Counted from the stretch's first letter, positions 1 through 9,132 are shown. The stretch is DNA of 43,732 bases from Aquimarina agarilytica ZC1 (GCF_000255455.1 NZ_JH621278.1:1-43732); one strand, 5' to 3'. Translations and numbers: made by a program. Notes: a model not told the origin generated them from the sequence alone.

Positions 1-60
1 TACCTCTATGAGTGGCACTGTTTGACCGAAATCACTGGCATGGTCACTCCGAAATAGCCA
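1..60. mobile_element. Probable terminus of an IS21-type insertion sequence (cut by window edge)
   Basis: Two imperfect 23-base tandem repeats lie at 12-34 and 35-57. Both share TGGCA near their start and CCGAAAT near their end, 14 of 23 positions in all, and the block ends in CA at 60. Multiple short terminal repeats of this build (TGGYCA...CCGRAAT) and a CA end are known from IS21-family elements. No transposase is visible because the element would extend left of the window. The assignment rests on pattern memory, not on a match. Confidence 0.5.
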
Positions 61-61
61 C

Positions 62-277
62 TTACCTTTTAAAAACAAAATTTCATTTGGAATTAATAAA
101 ATAGATGTAAAAAACCATATTCACATAAAAGAAAATGAAAATAATTTAAATGTCCCAGATGGACTAAAGTTGTACAAACTTTCTTTTAAATATGTAGATG
201 TTTTAAAATGGGTTACTTCTGGCAATATAACAAACACCTTATATAGTAAGATAAAATATTTGATCCGTACAGTATAG
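62..277 (+). pseudogene. 3' fragment of a gene truncated by the element at its left
   Basis: An open frame runs from just after the IS-like end to a TAG at 275-277 and encodes about 71 residues (begins LPFKNKISFG, ends KIKYLIRTV). Its frame is closed by a TGA at 23-25 inside the terminal repeats, and it has no convincing start of its own. It therefore looks like the C-terminal end of a protein whose front was removed by the insertion. It ends two bases before the convergent stop of the glycosyltransferase at 280. The family is not recognised; the setting suggests a polysaccharide gene, but that is inference. Confidence 0.45.
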
Positions 278-279
278 CA

Positions 280-1083
280 TTATACCTTAACTCGCTTTCC
301 TATATACTTATCAATTCCGTTAACACAAAAACTAGATTTTTGAATAGAAACTAAATTTTGTATATCTTCATTTTTTTGCAACCTACTTTTCGATTTTACA
401 TTATGCCATATATGAAACACTATACCACTATATCGAATACGTTTGCCTAAACAACCACTATTTAACAAGCGAATAGCTAATTCAGAATCTTCTTTTCCCC
501 AACCTTCAAAATCTTCATTATAACCATTAACTTTTATAAAGTTTTCTCTAAAAAATGACATATTACAACCTCGTAATTTTTTTGAAAGTTGATCACTACC
601 TCTGTAAAATAGGGCAAAATAAGGTATTCTCAAAGCCCTTGTCCTTTTCCTTATCCCCCTAGAAAAAAAATTAAAATTAGTTTTTTCAAGCAAAAATAAT
701 TTTTTTAAATATTCTTTTTGGATGTTAACTCTACTCCCAAACAAAAAATGATTTTCTAAAGCTAATTTTTTATGATCTTTAATAAAATCTTTGTGCAAAA
801 TACAATCTCCATCTACCTCAATAATATATTGTGCATTAGTCTGGGCTATCGCTTTATTTAAAATCGCTGATTTTCTAAACCCTTTATCTTCTTGCCAAAT
901 ATGCTTTATAACAAGGTTGGATTTTTCTTTAAACTCATCAATTAAAAATTGAGTTTCCTCAGTAGAACCATCATCCGCTATTAAAATTTCATCCGGAAAT
1001 TCACTTTGATTTAAAACACTATTTAAAACTAAATTTAATGCTTCAGGCCAGTTGAATGTAGAAATAAGCAACGCTGTTTTCAT
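280..1083 (-). CDS. Glycosyltransferase family 2 with galactosyltransferase-like C-terminal motif
   Basis: This 267-residue protein is a GT-A fold transferase that would move a sugar from a nucleotide sugar onto a growing surface glycan at the cytoplasmic face. The nucleotide-binding DDGS is at residues 37-40, the metal-binding DGD at 91-93, and GWGKEDSELA at 194-203 resembles the galactosyltransferase C-terminal (7C) acceptor/catalytic motif. No membrane segments are evident. Its ATG overlaps the stop of the upstream glycosyltransferase by one base (TAATG), so the two are translationally coupled. Donor and acceptor cannot be told from sequence. It ends two bases from the truncated fragment on the other strand. 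Confidence 0.9.
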   Translation of the reverse strand: MKTALLISTFNWPEALNLVLNSVLNQSEFPDEILIADDGSTEETQFLIDEFKEKSNLVIKHIWQEDKGFRKSAILNKAIAQTNAQYIIEVDGDCILHKDFIKDHKKLALENHFLFGSRVNIQKEYLKKLFLLEKTNFNFFSRGIRKRTRALRIPYFALFYRGSDQLSKKLRGCNMSFFRENFIKVNGYNEDFEGWGKEDSELAIRLLNSGCLGKRIRYSGIVFHIWHNVKSKSRLQKNEDIQNLVSIQKSSFCVNGIDKYIGKRVKV

Positions 1084-2003
1084 TATGTATTTAAAATTTG
1101 CTGTTCCTGTTTTAATGAATGTTTTAAATGACCACCCTTAATCACAATAAAAAACAACTTAAAGTTTTTAGGACTAAAAATTGATTTAAAAAATAATTTT
1201 ACTGAGATAATAAACTGTAAAACCTTATACTTTAGATATGAATAATTTTTTCTGTATATGTACAGTCTAGAAATTAGAAACTCTTGTTTAATTCTGAAAT
1301 TAACTTTTGTACTACCTCCATGCAAATGCAAAAAAGAACTATTAGGAATTAAATAAGACTCATATCCTCTATTATTCAATCTATAACAAATATCCATTTC
1401 CTCAAAATAAAGGAATAAATTAGTATCAAAGCCTCCCACTTCATTAAATCTATTTTTCTCAAAAAACATAAAACACCCCTGTATAAAATCTGCTTTTGTT
1501 TCCTTTTTGTATGGAAAATGATTTCTTCTTACCCTATCCTTTTCTAAAAATAACTCATAAAAAGAACGACCAAATAATTCTTTTCTTATTCCATGAAAAT
1601 AATCAATCCCTGATGTTGGTTTTTTTTCAATATTATATTGCTGAGGAGTTGTAACTCCAATATTTTCATTACTCTGCATGAATTCAATTAAGGATGTAAA
1701 GCAATCCTCAGTAAAAACAATATCATTATTTATAAATGCCAAATAATTTCCTTGAGCAAATTGATTACCTAACATATTCCCCCCTCCAAAACCAAGATTT
1801 ATATTACTTCTGTGTAATTTAACAGGAAAATTCAACTTTTTTATTATGGCTTTTAACTCATAATAAGAGCTTTTATTAGATCCATTATCTATTATTACAA
1901 CTTCATATGTGTATTTTTCAGGAAAGAAGTTATTTAATGACACTAAAAAATCATAAGTTAACTTACTGTTATTGTAGTTTATAGTAATAATTGAAACATC
2001 CAT
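1083..2003 (-). CDS. Glycosyltransferase family 2, rhamnosyltransferase-like
   Basis: This 306-residue protein has the N-terminal GT-A core, with DNGS at residues 39-42 and NND at 92-94 for nucleotide and metal binding. LGFGGGNMLG follows the pattern (NxGFGxGNN) typical of rhamnosyl- and WcaB-like family 2 transferases, and FEEMDICYRL is the likely catalytic-base region. It is the first gene of a two-gene minus-strand unit and overlaps the next gene by one base. A role in O-antigen or capsule assembly follows from the family and the neighbours. The exact sugar is unknown. Confidence 0.9.
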   Translation of the reverse strand: MDVSIITINYNNSKLTYDFLVSLNNFFPEKYTYEVVIIDNGSNKSSYYELKAIIKKLNFPVKLHRSNINLGFGGGNMLGNQFAQGNYLAFINNDIVFTEDCFTSLIEFMQSNENIGVTTPQQYNIEKKPTSGIDYFHGIRKELFGRSFYELFLEKDRVRRNHFPYKKETKADFIQGCFMFFEKNRFNEVGGFDTNLFLYFEEMDICYRLNNRGYESYLIPNSSFLHLHGGSTKVNFRIKQEFLISRLYIYRKNYSYLKYKVLQFIISVKLFFKSIFSPKNFKLFFIVIKGGHLKHSLKQEQQILNT

Positions 2004-2151
2004 ATATAATCTTAATCTATATCTTCAAAATTATTAAATCATTCGATAAGCTGACTATTCGAAGATAGTATTTTATAAAATTAAAATCATCAAGCATTTT
2101 TCTTATATTGCAACGGGTAAATAATCATAAATATGATTTATAATTATACAA

Positions 2152-2877
2152 TTGAAGAGAATAAAACATTACATAGCTTGTTGTCTACGCCTTTTACTTG
2201 GCGTAAAGCCGAAAAATTTTAAAAACACACCTATATTCATTAACAATTTTAATCGTTTGAGTACGACTAAAAAGTTAATTGAAAGCTTAGAAAAAAGAGG
2301 GTACACTAATATTCATATTCTTGACAATGATTCAACCTATGCTCCACTTTTAGAATTTTATAAGACAGCCCCATATAAAATACATTTTCTAAAAAAAAAT
2401 TATGGATATAAAGCTTTTTGGAAAAGTGGTCTTTGGCTAAAATTTGTTCGTAGTAATTATGTATACACAGATTCCGATATTGTCCTAAATGAAAATTGCC
2501 CTGATGATTTCTTGGAGTATTTTTACAAACTATTAAAAAAATATCCCAAAGCCCATAAAGTAGGCTTTTCTTTACAAATTGATGACTTACCAGATACTTT
2601 TAAGCATAAAGATAAAGTAATTGATTGGGAAAGTAAATTTTTTGAAAAGGAACAAGAACCAAACGTATTTATTGCTCCAATAGACACAACTTTTGCACTA
2701 TATAGACCTTTTTCAAAAAAAGGACCAAGGGATTATAGCATTCTAGTGCTAAGAACCGGAAAACCTTATCAAGCAAAACATTTACCATGGTACATTAATA
2801 GTAATTCTTTAGATGAAGAAGAACAATATTATGTAAACTCTTTAAAAACAAAAACTCATTGGAGCGGATTAAAATAA
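2152..2877 (+). CDS. Putative glycosyltransferase (GT-A like)
   Basis: This 241-residue protein starts with TTG; a TGA lies in frame at 2134-2136 and no ATG or GTG lies between. After a short hydrophobic stretch (residues 8-17) comes PIFINNFNRL, a GT2-like first strand, then DND at 58-60 and TDSDI at 106-110, which matches the DxD metal site of GT-A enzymes. It is shorter and more divergent than the two transferases on the other strand, so donor and acceptor are open. It is divergent from the 1083-2003 gene across a 148-bp spacer and probably belongs to the same glycan locus. Confidence 0.75.
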   Translation: MKRIKHYIACCLRLLLGVKPKNFKNTPIFINNFNRLSTTKKLIESLEKRGYTNIHILDNDSTYAPLLEFYKTAPYKIHFLKKNYGYKAFWKSGLWLKFVRSNYVYTDSDIVLNENCPDDFLEYFYKLLKKYPKAHKVGFSLQIDDLPDTFKHKDKVIDWESKFFEKEQEPNVFIAPIDTTFALYRPFSKKGPRDYSILVLRTGKPYQAKHLPWYINSNSLDEEEQYYVNSLKTKTHWSGLK

Positions 2878-3223
2878 TTAAAAATCTGACTATCAATTTA
2901 TTTAACTGTAACACATTATTTCGTACATCAAAATCATAATTAGCTTATCATATTAATAAGTATTCAATCTAATATTTATAGTTTAAAACCAAGTTTCACT
3001 AAAATGACTACTTCAGAAACTCTATTATAATATTTTTTATTTCAAAAAAAACAGGAGCTTCTCGTGTACAACAAAACTTTTTTTTAGCGTTTAATTAGTT
3101 AATCATTTTAAAAATGAAGAACTCAATTTTACACAAATAACAAATATTATAAAAAGTTTAAATCACATCAATAAACACTAACAAAATAGTATTTATATTT
3201 GCTGTCATTAACTAAAGTATTTT
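2878..3223. other. 346-bp gene-free spacer before thrS
   Basis: The spacer is very A+T rich with no credible open frame. The only clear signal is a Bacteroidota -7 box, TATATTTG at 3194-3201, 22 bases before the thrS start. No T-box-like or other riboswitch structure was recognised. A T-run at 3079-3085 follows a weak hairpin (GAGCTTCTC near 3056) and might end the upstream transcript. Confidence 0.5.
3194..3201 (+). promoter_or_regulatory. Candidate -7 box of the thrS promoter
   Basis: TATATTTG fits the Bacteroidota -7 consensus TAnnTTTG and sits 22 bases before the thrS ATG. No TTG at the expected -33 distance is visible, so strength is uncertain. It would drive the thrS-infC-rpmI-rplT cluster. 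Confidence 0.5.
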
Positions 3224-5173
3224 ATGATCAATATAACTTTACCAGACGGATCGGTAAGAAATTACGAAAGTGGAATTTCCGCTATGGATGTAGCCAAAGA
3301 TATTAGTGAAGGTTTTGCTAGAAATGTGCTTTCGGCAAACTTTAATGGAACCACTATTGAAACGAGCACCCAGTTAACCACCGATGGTAATCTTACACTT
3401 TACACTTGGAATGACGATGAGGGAAAAACAGCATTCAGGCATTCATCAGCTCACGTATTAGCTCAAGCCTTAGAGCAGTTATATCCTGGTGTTAAATTAA
3501 GTATTGGACCTGCAATTGATAATGGATTTTATTATGATGTTGATTTGGGTGACAAATCAATCTCTGATAAAGATTTTGCTAGCATTGAAAAACGCATGCT
3601 CGAAATTGCCCGTGGAAAGCACACATTTGAATTGACTTCGGTCTCAAAAGATGAAGCTTTAAAAAAATATAAAGAACAAGGAAATGAGTACAAAGTAGAG
3701 TTAATTGAAAACCTAGAAGATGGCACAATTACTTTTGTACAACATGATACATTTACAGATTTATGCCGTGGTGGACATCTACCGCATACAGGTTATATAA
3801 AAGCTGTAAAATTAATGAGCATTGCTGGTGCATATTGGCGTGGTGATGAAAATAACAAGCAATTAACTCGTGTTTACGGTACTTCTTTCCCTAAACAAAA
3901 AGATTTAAAAGCTCATTTAGAATTACTAGAAGAAGCCAAACGAAGAGATCACAGAAAACTAGGAAAAGAATTAGAATTATTTACCTTTTCACAACGCGTA
4001 GGTCAAGGTTTGCCATTATGGTTACCAAAGGGTGCCGCTTTACGCGAAAGATTAGAGAACTTTTTGAAAAAGGCTCAGAAAAAAGCTGGATATGAAATGG
4101 TGGTTACTCCTCATATCGGTCAAAAAGAATTATACGAAACTAGTGGACACTATGCTAAATATGGCGAAGATAGTTTCCAACCTATTACTACACCTGCTGA
4201 TGGTGAAGAGTTCCTATTAAAACCCATGAATTGCCCACACCACTGTGAAATTTACAAAAGTGGTCCATGGTCCTACCGTGATTTACCAAAACGTTTTGCC
4301 GAATTTGGAACTGTATATCGGTACGAGCAAAGTGGTGAACTTCATGGTTTGACAAGAGTACGTGGTTTTACACAAGATGATGCACATATTTTTTGTACAC
4401 CTGATCAATTAGATGATGAATTCAAAAAAGTTATTGATCTTGTATTATATGTATTTGGATCATTAGGTTTTGAGAACTTTACTGCTCAAGTTTCGGTAAG
4501 AGATCTAGAAAAACCTGAAAAATATATAGGTAGTGTTGAGAATTGGGAAAAAGCTGAAAATGCTATTATAAATGCAGCAAAAGAAAAAGGCTTAGATTAT
4601 GTTGTTGAAACTGGAGAAGCCGCTTTTTACGGTCCTAAACTTGACTTTATGGTAAAAGACGCTTTAGGACGTAGTTGGCAACTTGGAACCATCCAGGTAG
4701 ATTACAACCTACCTGAGCGTTTTGAATTAACCTATAAAGGTTCCGACAACGAATTGCACCAGCCTGTAATGATTCATAGAGCTCCTTTCGGAAGTATGGA
4801 ACGTTTTATTGCTATACTACTTGAACATACAGGCGGAAATTTCCCACTTTGGCTTATGCCAGAACAAGCTATTATATTGTCTTTGAGTGAGAAATATGAA
4901 AAATATGCTGAAAAAGTTTTAAATGTACTAGAAAATCACGAAATTCGCGCACTTGTAGACAACAGAAACGAAACTATTGGGAAGAAAATCCGTGAAGCAG
5001 AAATGAATAAATATCCATTTATGCTTATCATTGGAGAGAATGAAGAAAAAGAAGGAACCGTTTCAGTACGTCAACATGGAAGTAAAGATGATCTTGGAAG
5101 CATGAGTATTGAAGCTTTTGCTCAAGTCATAAAAAAAGAAATAGAAAAAACATTAACCGTTTTTAACGGATAA
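3224..5173 (+). CDS. thrS: Threonine--tRNA ligase
   Basis: ThrRS charges tRNA-Thr with threonine in the cytoplasm. The 649-residue protein has the full family layout: an N-terminal TGS domain (about 1-62), the editing domain with the HxxxH motif (H73, H77) and a downstream CRGGH, the class II catalytic core and a C-terminal anticodon-binding domain. The three zinc ligands expected from the family are visible in MNCPHH, QDDAHIF and IHRAPFG, and motif 2 is in the segment [17 protein letters not shown]. It is the first gene of the translation cluster and is followed closely by infC. Length is normal and no oddities were seen. Confidence 0.98.
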   Translation: MINITLPDGSVRNYESGISAMDVAKDISEGFARNVLSANFNGTTIETSTQLTTDGNLTLYTWNDDEGKTAFRHSSAHVLAQALEQLYPGVKLSIGPAIDNGFYYDVDLGDKSISDKDFASIEKRMLEIARGKHTFELTSVSKDEALKKYKEQGNEYKVELIENLEDGTITFVQHDTFTDLCRGGHLPHTGYIKAVKLMSIAGAYWRGDENNKQLTRVYGTSFPKQKDLKAHLELLEEAKRRDHRKLGKELELFTFSQRVGQGLPLWLPKGAALRERLENFLKKAQKKAGYEMVVTPHIGQKELYETSGHYAKYGEDSFQPITTPADGEEFLLKPMNCPHHCEIYKSGPWSYRDLPKRFAEFGTVYRYEQSGELHGLTRVRGFTQDDAHIFCTPDQLDDEFKKVIDLVLYVFGSLGFENFTAQVSVRDLEKPEKYIGSVENWEKAENAIINAAKEKGLDYVVETGEAAFYGPKLDFMVKDALGRSWQLGTIQVDYNLPERFELTYKGSDNELHQPVMIHRAPFGSMERFIAILLEHTGGNFPLWLMPEQAIILSLSEKYEKYAEKVLNVLENHEIRALVDNRNETIGKKIREAEMNKYPFMLIIGENEEKEGTVSVRQHGSKDDLGSMSIEAFAQVIKKEIEKTLTVFNG

Positions 5174-5203
5174 AAGTAATATTAATTAAAAACATTTTTA
5201 GCC

Positions 5204-5761
5204 ATAGCAATTCGAAGAAAAAGATCTAAAAGACCTGTTAGGGAGATAAAGGAAGATCCACATAAGATCAACCGATATATTAGAGCAGAGGAAGTTCGCC
5301 TTGTTGGTGATAACGTAGAAATTGGTGTATATGATACACGTAAGGCTTTACGTTTAGCCGAAGAACAAGAGCTTGACCTTGTTGAAATTTCACCTAACGC
5401 TGTGCCTCCTGTTTGTAAAATAATGGACTATAAAAAGTTCTTGTACGAACAGAAGAAAAGAGACAAAGCCTTAAAATCAAAAGCAACTAAAGTTGTTGTT
5501 AAGGAAATTAGATTTGGACCCAATACGGATGAGCATGACTACGCATTTAAAAAGAAGCATGCTGAAAAATTCCTCCAAGAAGGTGCAAAACTAAAAGCTT
5601 ATGTATTTTTTAAAGGACGTTCGATCATTTATAAAGATCAAGGACAAATCCTTTTATTAAAGTTAGCACAAGAGCTAGAAGAATTAGGTAAAGTTGAACA
5701 AATGCCTAAACTGGAAGGTAAACGTATGATTATGTTTATAGCTCCAAAAAAATCAAAATAA
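5204..5761 (+). CDS. infC: Translation initiation factor IF-3 with a non-canonical start
   Basis: IF-3 binds the 30S subunit, prevents premature joining of 50S and rejects wrong start codons. With a start at ATA (5204) the protein has 185 residues beginning [11 protein letters not shown], a normal length. The N-terminal domain holds [16 protein letters not shown] and the linker [13 protein letters not shown]; the C-terminal domain begins at VKEIRFGP. Between the in-frame stop at 5183-5185 and position 5402 there is no ATG, GTG or TTG, and the GTG at 5402 would remove the whole N-terminal domain. The start must therefore be ATA 5204 or the ATT at 5210. Rare starts of infC are known in other bacteria, where IF-3 represses its own translation. 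Confidence 0.93.
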   Translation: MAIRRKRSKRPVREIKEDPHKINRYIRAEEVRLVGDNVEIGVYDTRKALRLAEEQELDLVEISPNAVPPVCKIMDYKKFLYEQKKRDKALKSKATKVVVKEIRFGPNTDEHDYAFKKKHAEKFLQEGAKLKAYVFFKGRSIIYKDQGQILLLKLAQELEELGKVEQMPKLEGKRMIMFIAPKKSK

Positions 5762-5787
5762 TTCTTTTATTAATAAAGAATTTTAAA

Positions 5788-5826
5788 AATATACTTCGAA
5801 ATAGTAAAACTACTTCGAAGTATATT
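5788..5826 (+). promoter_or_regulatory. 13-bp inverted repeat in the infC-rpmI spacer
   Basis: Arms 5788-5800 and 5814-5826 (core ATACTTCGAA / TTCGAAGTAT) are perfectly complementary around a 13-base loop. In RNA this gives a stable hairpin 43 bases before rpmI. No U-tract follows, so it is not a standard terminator. It could stabilise or process the infC-rpmI-rplT messenger, or be part of ribosomal-protein feedback control. Confidence 0.55.
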
Positions 5827-5868
5827 ATATATAGATATAGCGAGATTTTTATATAAAAAAAGGATATT

Positions 5869-6066
5869 ATGCCTAAAATGAAGACAAAATCTAGTGCTAA
5901 AAAGCGTTTTAAGCTTACAGGTACTGGAAAAATCAAAAGAAAGCACGCGTTTAAAAGTCACATCTTAACAAAGAAGTCTAAAAAACGTAAGCTTGCATTA
6001 ACTCATGATGGATTAGTGCACAAAAATGATGAAGCTAATATTTTAACGCAATTACGCTTAAAGTAA
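5869..6066 (+). CDS. rpmI: 50S ribosomal protein L35
   Basis: The 65-residue, strongly basic protein begins [20 protein letters not shown], which is the L35 signature, and has the typical [15 protein letters not shown] stretch. L35 is a structural component of the large ribosomal subunit. It lies between infC and rplT, the same order as in most bacteria. Length is normal for the family. The start is fixed by the conserved N-terminus. Confidence 0.98.
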   Translation: MPKMKTKSSAKKRFKLTGTGKIKRKHAFKSHILTKKSKKRKLALTHDGLVHKNDEANILTQLRLK

Positions 6067-6107
6067 TCACGTTTTTAGTTAGCCTATTCGGTTAAAATTA
6101 TTATAAA

Positions 6108-6174
6108 CCCAGGAGTTGGGCGATTTTATAACTAATATATTAAAATCATAAAGTGTCAATTTTTGACCGCCTGC
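6108..6174 (+). promoter_or_regulatory. Structured leader ahead of rplT (candidate L20 autoregulatory element)
   Basis: The spacer before rplT can fold into a three-way junction. The outer stem is GGCG 6119-6122 with CGCC 6168-6171. One inner stem is ATTTTA 6123-6128 with TAAAAT 6141-6146; the other is GTCAA 6155-6159 with TTGAC 6163-6167. A competing hairpin CCCA 6108-6111 with TGGG 6117-6120 would use part of the outer stem. L20 represses its own operon through messenger structures in other phyla; the link here is inference. Confidence 0.45.
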
Positions 6175-6192
6175 TACTAAAAAATTTAAATT

Positions 6193-6537
6193 ATGCCTAG
6201 ATCAGTAAATTCTGTAGCCAAAAGAGCTCGTAGAAAAAAGGTGCTTAAACAAGCAAAAGGATACTTCGGACGTCGTAAAAACGTTTGGACAGTAGCTAAA
6301 AACGCGGTGGACAAAGCAATGTCTTATGCTTATAGAGACCGTAGAAATAAGAAAAGAACTTTCCGTGCTTTATGGATAACTCGTATAAATGCAGGAGCAA
6401 GACAAGAAGGATTGTCTTACTCTCAATTTATGGGAAAATTAAAAGCCAATAATATTGAGCTTAACCGTAAAGTATTAGCAGATTTAGCAATGAACAACCC
6501 AGCGGCGTTCAAAGCTATTGTTGCACAAGTAAAATAA
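6193..6537 (+). CDS. rplT: 50S ribosomal protein L20
   Basis: The 114-residue protein begins [20 protein letters not shown] and carries the family segments [10 protein letters not shown] and [14 protein letters not shown]20 binds 23S rRNA early in assembly of the large subunit and is a known repressor of its own operon in several bacteria. It is the last gene of the thrS-infC-rpmI-rplT cluster and is followed by a clear terminator at 6571. Length and start are normal. Confidence 0.98.
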   Translation: MPRSVNSVAKRARRKKVLKQAKGYFGRRKNVWTVAKNAVDKAMSYAYRDRRNKKRTFRALWITRINAGARQEGLSYSQFMGKLKANNIELNRKVLADLAMNNPAAFKAIVAQVK

Positions 6538-6570
6538 TTTATTTCTAAACTTTAGAAATCTCGATATATT

Positions 6571-6602
6571 AAAAAGACTACCGAAAAGGTGGTCTTTTTT
6601 TT
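6571..6602 (+). terminator. Intrinsic terminator after rplT
   Basis: GACTACC and GGTGGTC pair (one G-U) around a GAAAA loop, followed by eight T residues. It closes the translation cluster. A second short dyad, TTTCTAAA C TTTAGAAA, lies just before it at 6542-6558. Confidence 0.85.
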
Positions 6603-6816
6603 GTTTAATTTAACTCACTTTTTAGTTTACCTTCTACTCCATTATTATCTTTACAATACAAAAAGAATAGTATTAATTTTTTATCAGGAGAATAACTTTG
6701 TTTTTTAACGACAAAATACTAATTTAAACAGATAAAAAACAATAATTAATATTTACTTTACAACACTCTGTAATATTCGTATTACTTTTATAAATCTATA
6801 AAACAGATAAACAATA

Positions 6817-7593
6817 ATGAGCAAAGGATTTTTAATTGATATGGACGGGGTTATATATAGCGGTAATAATGCTATCCCTGGAGCTAAAGAATTCATTACA
6901 AAATTACAGGAAGAAAAGATTCCTTTTCTTTTTATGACAAATAATAGCCAAAGAGCAGCCATAGATGTAGTTAATAAACTCAAACCTATGGATATTCACG
7001 TTAAAGAAGAAAACGTATACACAAGCGCAATGGCTACAGCTTGGTTTTTATCTTTTATGAAGCCTAATGGTACTGCCTACGTACTAGGCGAAGGAGGTTT
7101 GATTTCCAGTTTACACGAAAATGGATACTCTATGGTTACCCAAAATCCAGACTATGTTGTTATTGGAGAGGGACGCAATTTCACATTAGAAATGGCTAAT
7201 AAAGCCGTAGATATGATTCTTTCCGGAGCCAAATTAGTAGCCACAAATTTAGACCCTTCTCCAAAGAAAAAAGGTTGGGATAACTTAGGTATAACTGCCA
7301 TAGTAAGAATGATCGAAGAAGCTACTGGGAGAACCGCTTTTTCTGTTGGTAAGCCAAGTCCTGTAATGATGAGAGCTGCCAGAAAAAAGTTAGGCTTATC
7401 AACTGATGAAACTATTGTTATTGGCGACACTATGGATACCGATATTTTAGGTTCTATCCAAATGGGCTATAAAACGATATTGACGCTTTCGGGAATAACA
7501 AAAAAGGAGTCTTTAATAAAATATGCTTTTGAACCTGATATAGTAGTAAATTCATTAGCTGATGTTGATTTAAATGAACTATTAAAAGAATAG
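6817..7593 (+). CDS. HAD-superfamily sugar phosphatase, NagD-like (class IIA)
   Basis: This 258-residue soluble enzyme has the HAD catalytic motifs in order: DMDG at 8-11 (nucleophile D8, acid D10), TNNS at 41-44, the lysine in GKPSP, and GDTMDTD for magnesium binding. The large cap inserted between motifs II and III is that of class IIA enzymes such as NagD, which dephosphorylate nucleotides and sugar phosphates. The true substrate cannot be read from sequence. It is a single-gene unit, with its own terminator at 7630. The start ATG is followed at once by the family N-terminus. Confidence 0.9.
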   Translation: MSKGFLIDMDGVIYSGNNAIPGAKEFITKLQEEKIPFLFMTNNSQRAAIDVVNKLKPMDIHVKEENVYTSAMATAWFLSFMKPNGTAYVLGEGGLISSLHENGYSMVTQNPDYVVIGEGRNFTLEMANKAVDMILSGAKLVATNLDPSPKKKGWDNLGITAIVRMIEEATGRTAFSVGKPSPVMMRAARKKLGLSTDETIVIGDTMDTDILGSIQMGYKTILTLSGITKKESLIKYAFEPDIVVNSLADVDLNELLKE

Positions 7594-7629
7594 TTACTTT
7601 CCCCCTACTCTGATCAGAATAAATTATAC

Positions 7630-7669
7630 AATACCCTAACTTATATTTAAGTTGGGGTATTTTTTTTAA
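7630..7669 (+). terminator. Intrinsic terminator after the NagD-like gene
   Basis: AATACCC-AACTTA pairs with TAAGTT-GGGTATT around a short A/T loop, and eight T residues follow. The hairpin is long and nearly perfect. Confidence 0.85.
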
Positions 7670-7856
7670 GCATTTTTAACACAACATATATAGCCTCATT
7701 ACAGAAGCTATTTATCATTAAAAATTACCTAACCTTACACTTTAACCTTATTAGTTACACTTTATAGAATTAAAATGATGATTTAATTAAAAAACACTGT
7801 TTGAATGGTTTTTTCTGAGTAAATTTAAATATCTAAATATCAAATAGTTATAAATT

Positions 7857-9041
7857 ATGGAGAAAATTACATCAACACTAAATGAAACATTTGCGCTGGT
7901 CGGGCTTGGAAAAATTTCAAACCTAGTAGCCGCAATTCTAATTCTAATTATAGGTCTTATTGTCGCTAAAGTTATAAGAAACGTAATTCGTAAAGTGCTA
8001 AAAAAATCAAAATGGGATAACAAACTTTTAGGCGACAAAATTGGAGGCACAAGTATCAATGTTTTTATAGCCAACTTATTTTACTATGTGATATTGATTT
8101 TTGTATTGTTATTAGTACTAAGTAAACTAGGATTAGATAGCGTATTAGATCCTATAAAAAATATGCTAAACGAAATACTTGCATTTTTACCAAATTTAAT
8201 TGCCGCAGGGGTTATTGGTTTTGTAGGATACATAATTGCTAAAGTAGTATCTAATTTAATTGGTATGGGCTCAACTATTTTGAGCAATTTAGCTAGTAAA
8301 TTAAAAATTACAGATACCGCTAAGTTTGTTAATGTACTTCAAAAGATTGTTTTTGCAGTTATTATAATCCCCTTTATTATTCAATCATTAAATGCATTAA
8401 ATATTAATGCAATAAGTGAACCTGCAAACGGTATTCTAAATACTGTATTAGGACTTCTTCCTAAATTGATTGCTTCATTTATTATCATAGCACTATTTAT
8501 AATTGGTGGTAAATATTTAACTGACTTTGTTGCCGATCTTTTAAAAAGCTTAGGAATAGACAGTCTAGCAGAAAAGCTACAATTAAGTACCGTAATTGGT
8601 AAAGAACAATCTGTAGCAAAAATAGTAAGTGGCTTATTATATTTCTTTATCGTATTTTTTGGAATAATTACAGGAATTGAAATTCTTGAACTAACTCAGC
8701 TAAATGATATATTAAGAACAATTCTTGACTTGTCTGGGCAAATTTTATTCGGACTTCTTATACTAATCATAGGTAACTACATAGCAACATTGTTTTATAC
8801 TATTTTATCAAAATCAGAAAACAATACCTTTATTGCTTCAATAGCTAGAGGTGCAATTATCGCTTTATTTTTAGCCATTTCTTTACGTACCATGGGGATT
8901 GCTAATAGTATTGTAGAACTTGCTTTTGGTTTAGTACTTGGAGCTGTGGCAGTAGCTGTAGCATTATCATATGGCCTTGGAGGTCGTGAAGCTGCAGGTG
9001 AACATATGAAAGAAATCCTGGATAAGTTCAGAAAAAAATAA
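7857..9041 (+). CDS. CmpX/MscS-related membrane protein with conserved TM-helix repeats
   Basis: The 394-residue inner-membrane protein has about ten hydrophobic segments arranged as repeated pairs, for example around 22-45, 110-135, 200-225 and 290-315. Each pair is followed by a charged stretch with SLGID- or KLGLD-like loops. The end, SYGLGGREAAGEHMKEILDK, is characteristic of the conserved TM-helix family related to the first helices of mechanosensitive channels. The beta domain of MscS is not visible. A function in osmotic or envelope homeostasis is likely but unproven. It is monocistronic and closed by the terminator at 9062. Confidence 0.8.
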   Translation: MEKITSTLNETFALVGLGKISNLVAAILILIIGLIVAKVIRNVIRKVLKKSKWDNKLLGDKIGGTSINVFIANLFYYVILIFVLLLVLSKLGLDSVLDPIKNMLNEILAFLPNLIAAGVIGFVGYIIAKVVSNLIGMGSTILSNLASKLKITDTAKFVNVLQKIVFAVIIIPFIIQSLNALNINAISEPANGILNTVLGLLPKLIASFIIIALFIIGGKYLTDFVADLLKSLGIDSLAEKLQLSTVIGKEQSVAKIVSGLLYFFIVFFGIITGIEILELTQLNDILRTILDLSGQILFGLLILIIGNYIATLFYTILSKSENNTFIASIARGAIIALFLAISLRTMGIANSIVELAFGLVLGAVAVAVALSYGLGGREAAGEHMKEILDKFRKK

Positions 9042-9061
9042 TAACTTTTCAATCAGTTTTT

Positions 9062-9099
9062 AAAACCGTCTAATTACTTTTTAGACGGTTTTATTTTTA
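9062..9099 (+). terminator. Intrinsic terminator after the CmpX-like gene
   Basis: AAAACCGTCTAA pairs with TTAGACGGTTTT, followed by a T-rich run. The stem is perfect. Confidence 0.85.
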
Positions 9100-9116
9100 T
9101 GTTATATATTTTTTTA

Positions 9117-9124
9117 TATATTTG
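9117..9124 (+). promoter_or_regulatory. Candidate -7 box of a short leader transcript
   Basis: TATATTTG matches TAnnTTTG. Initiation about seven bases downstream would start an RNA near 9131 that meets the strong terminator at 9231-9260, giving a transcript of about 130 bases. Confidence 0.45.
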
Positions 9125-9132
9125 AAATACAT

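Noticed and set aside
5402..5761. A 119-residue IF-3 beginning at GTG 5402
   Set aside because: It would lack the N-terminal domain, while the upstream in-frame sequence encodes exactly that domain with no stop.
5736..5961. Open frames on the minus strand across the infC-rpmI spacer
   Set aside because: They are low-complexity, overlap rpmI, and have no recognisable protein features.
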